Assembly: GCF_900142975.1 (NCBI RefSeq)
Contig: NZ_LT670848.1
Location: 1,674,001 to 1,738,000 of the forward strand
Origin: Salegentibacter salegens
GTDB lineage: Bacteria > Bacteroidota > Bacteroidia > Flavobacteriales > Flavobacteriaceae
Length of the DNA stretch: 64,000 bases
Direction of reading: 5' to 3'
Below, piece after piece: positions 63,063 to 64,000 of the stretch. Under the pieces are notes generated by a model. That model saw only the letters and a program-made list of their open reading frames with translations. It was not told where the DNA came from and ran no database searches. A program made the translations under genes and the position numbers. Positions within the stretch are counted from its first letter, which is position 1. Each line of letters opens with the position of its first letter.

Positions 63063-64000
63063 TTAATTGCTCTCACTTAATATAAAGATCTTTTGTTTTT
63101 TATCTAACTGATATTTTATAGGAGAAGAAGCTTCAATTAACTCCAAGACTTCCTCTATACTCGTTTTATGCTTTACTTTACCCGAAAATGTATATGTACT
63201 AATCACACTATCTTTAATTTCAATTTCCACATCATACCAGCGTTCCAGACTAGTAAGTACTTTTTGGATAGGCTCATTATCAAATATGAGAATCCCCTCC
63301 TTCCAGGATATGATTTCAGCAGTAGAAACCAGCTCTATATTTATTTTATCTTCTGCCTTATAAAAGGTGGCCTTCTGATTTGGATAAAGCCCTATACCAG
63401 GCAGGTTTTTACTGTTTTGAAGTAGTTCTACTTTTCCACTTACTAAGGTTGTTTCAATTGTTTGATCAGATTTATATGACTTAACATTAAAACTGGTTCC
63501 CAATACTTTAACTTGTAAATTGCTTTCGGTGTTTACAATAAAAGGTTTGGCCGTGTCCCGTTCAATTTCAAAAAAGGCTTCACCTTCCAGATAAATGTTA
63601 CGGTCTGATTTGTTAAAGTCTGAGGCTATTTCTATAATGCTACCTGAATTTAATAAAACCTTACTCCCGTCGGGCAGAATGTGCTCTTCCATAATACTGG
63701 GTTGCGCTTCATAAATAGCCAGGGGCGCAGAGGACAGTTCTCTATCCGTTAAATACCAACCACCACCGGCTAAAAGAGCAAAAATGATTACCGATGCGAT
63801 CTTAAGGACTAAGCTCCGATTGAATCCTTGCTTTTTTCTTAAAAGGAATCGATCAAATTCCTTATCTATATCCACGTTTTGGTCAATATGAAACTTACTT
63901 ACATACTCAGCTTTTACTCTATTGTAATACCTGCGGTTCTCAGGAGAGGCCTTCACCCAATCAATTACTGATTCCTGAAAATTTCTGTCTCCCGAACCCT
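63063..64000 (-). CDS. FecR-family anti-sigma factor (5' end outside the window)
   Basis: The frame stays open to the window edge (ending ...DRNFQESVIDWVKASPENR upstream), so the GTG at 63956 is not the true start. A cytosolic sigma-binding N terminus, one membrane helix (~37-58 from that GTG, ASVIIFALLAGGGWYL), a FecR domain (EEHILPDGSKVLLNSGSIIE, EGEAFFEIERDTAKPFIVNT) and a C-terminal STN-interacting domain (FDNEPIQKVLTSLERWYDVE). It passes the signal from SusC's STN domain to an ECF sigma factor, expected just beyond the window. Confidence 0.93.
   Translation of the reverse strand, partial: GSGDRNFQESVIDWVKASPENRRYYNRVKAEYVSKFHIDQNVDIDKEFDRFLLRKKQGFNRSLVLKIASVIIFALLAGGGWYLTDRELSSAPLAIYEAQPSIMEEHILPDGSKVLLNSGSIIEIASDFNKSDRNIYLEGEAFFEIERDTAKPFIVNTESNLQVKVLGTSFNVKSYKSDQTIETTLVSGKVELLQNSKNLPGIGLYPNQKATFYKAEDKINIELVSTAEIISWKEGILIFDNEPIQKVLTSLERWYDVEIEIKDSVISTYTFSGKVKHKTSIEEVLELIEASSPIKYQLDKKQKIFILSESN

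Overview
The window is AT-rich chromosomal DNA from a member of Bacteroidota, class Flavobacteriia (a marine Gramella, Salegentibacter or Zunongwangia-like genome would fit). The signs are SusC/SusD proteins, a FecR/STN signalling relay, DUF4494 and PepSY-like proteins, a 46-bp-repeat type II-C CRISPR system with a ~1,400-residue Cas9, and promoters of the form TTG-N19-TAnnTTTG in place of E. coli-type promoters. I see no rRNA or tRNA gene.

Positions 1-31,000 are mostly ordinary chromosome. They hold the N-terminal part of an animal-type haem peroxidase, lipoate ligase, a cupin, a zinc alcohol dehydrogenase beside an FAD/Rieske oxidoreductase, a two-component system with a porin and PepSY-like lipoproteins, a TonB receptor, and a potassium module (KtrB/KtrA-like transporter, KdpE and a short KdpD-like kinase, with an ion channel further on). 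Two small intergenic repeat families are scattered through this part. From 29.8 to 34.2 kb the DNA is decayed: a DUF305 stub, a frameshifted secreted peptide, a sensor kinase whose response regulator is a pseudogene, and a gene remnant that runs into the CRISPR array.

Positions 34,166-44,210 are a complete type II-C CRISPR-Cas locus. The array has 54 identical 46-bp repeats and 53 spacers, and runs on the + strand towards cas2. cas9-cas1-cas2 lie on the - strand. A tracrRNA sits just upstream of cas9, driven by a promoter that looks like a fossil CRISPR repeat. The last repeat supplies part of an intrinsic terminator that ends the array transcript.

Positions 44,550-47,570 hold the most unusual system. 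A divergent XRE regulator faces a structured leader RNA, an ECF-like sigma factor and, two bases later, a Cas12f homologue that has lost its RuvC catalytic residues and the whole RuvC-III/zinc-finger end. Downstream are two 153-bp near-identical units (the 3' end of the cas12f gene plus a folded non-coding scaffold), each followed by a different guide-like sequence, and a third diverged scaffold with the same two hairpins. I read this as an RNA-guided transcription module in which dead Cas12f and its guide RNAs bring a dedicated sigma factor to chosen sites. The TAM-proximal part of guide 2 matches a site upstream of the sigma gene itself, in the right orientation and after a 5'-G, which suggests autoregulation.

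An IS256-family element with intact 8-bp target duplications inserted next to the guide array. It is followed by an AbiE-type toxin-antitoxin pair, strong palindromes, and two ~400-bp direct repeats flanking a DUF4382 lipoprotein. From 53.6 kb to the end is a catabolic operon: FecR, STN-containing SusC, SusD, a beta-lactamase-like serine hydrolase, an N-acyl-D-amino-acid deacylase and an exported glutamate racemase homologue. Together they suggest uptake and use of D-amino-acid-containing compounds, such as peptidoglycan peptides or D-glutamyl polymers.
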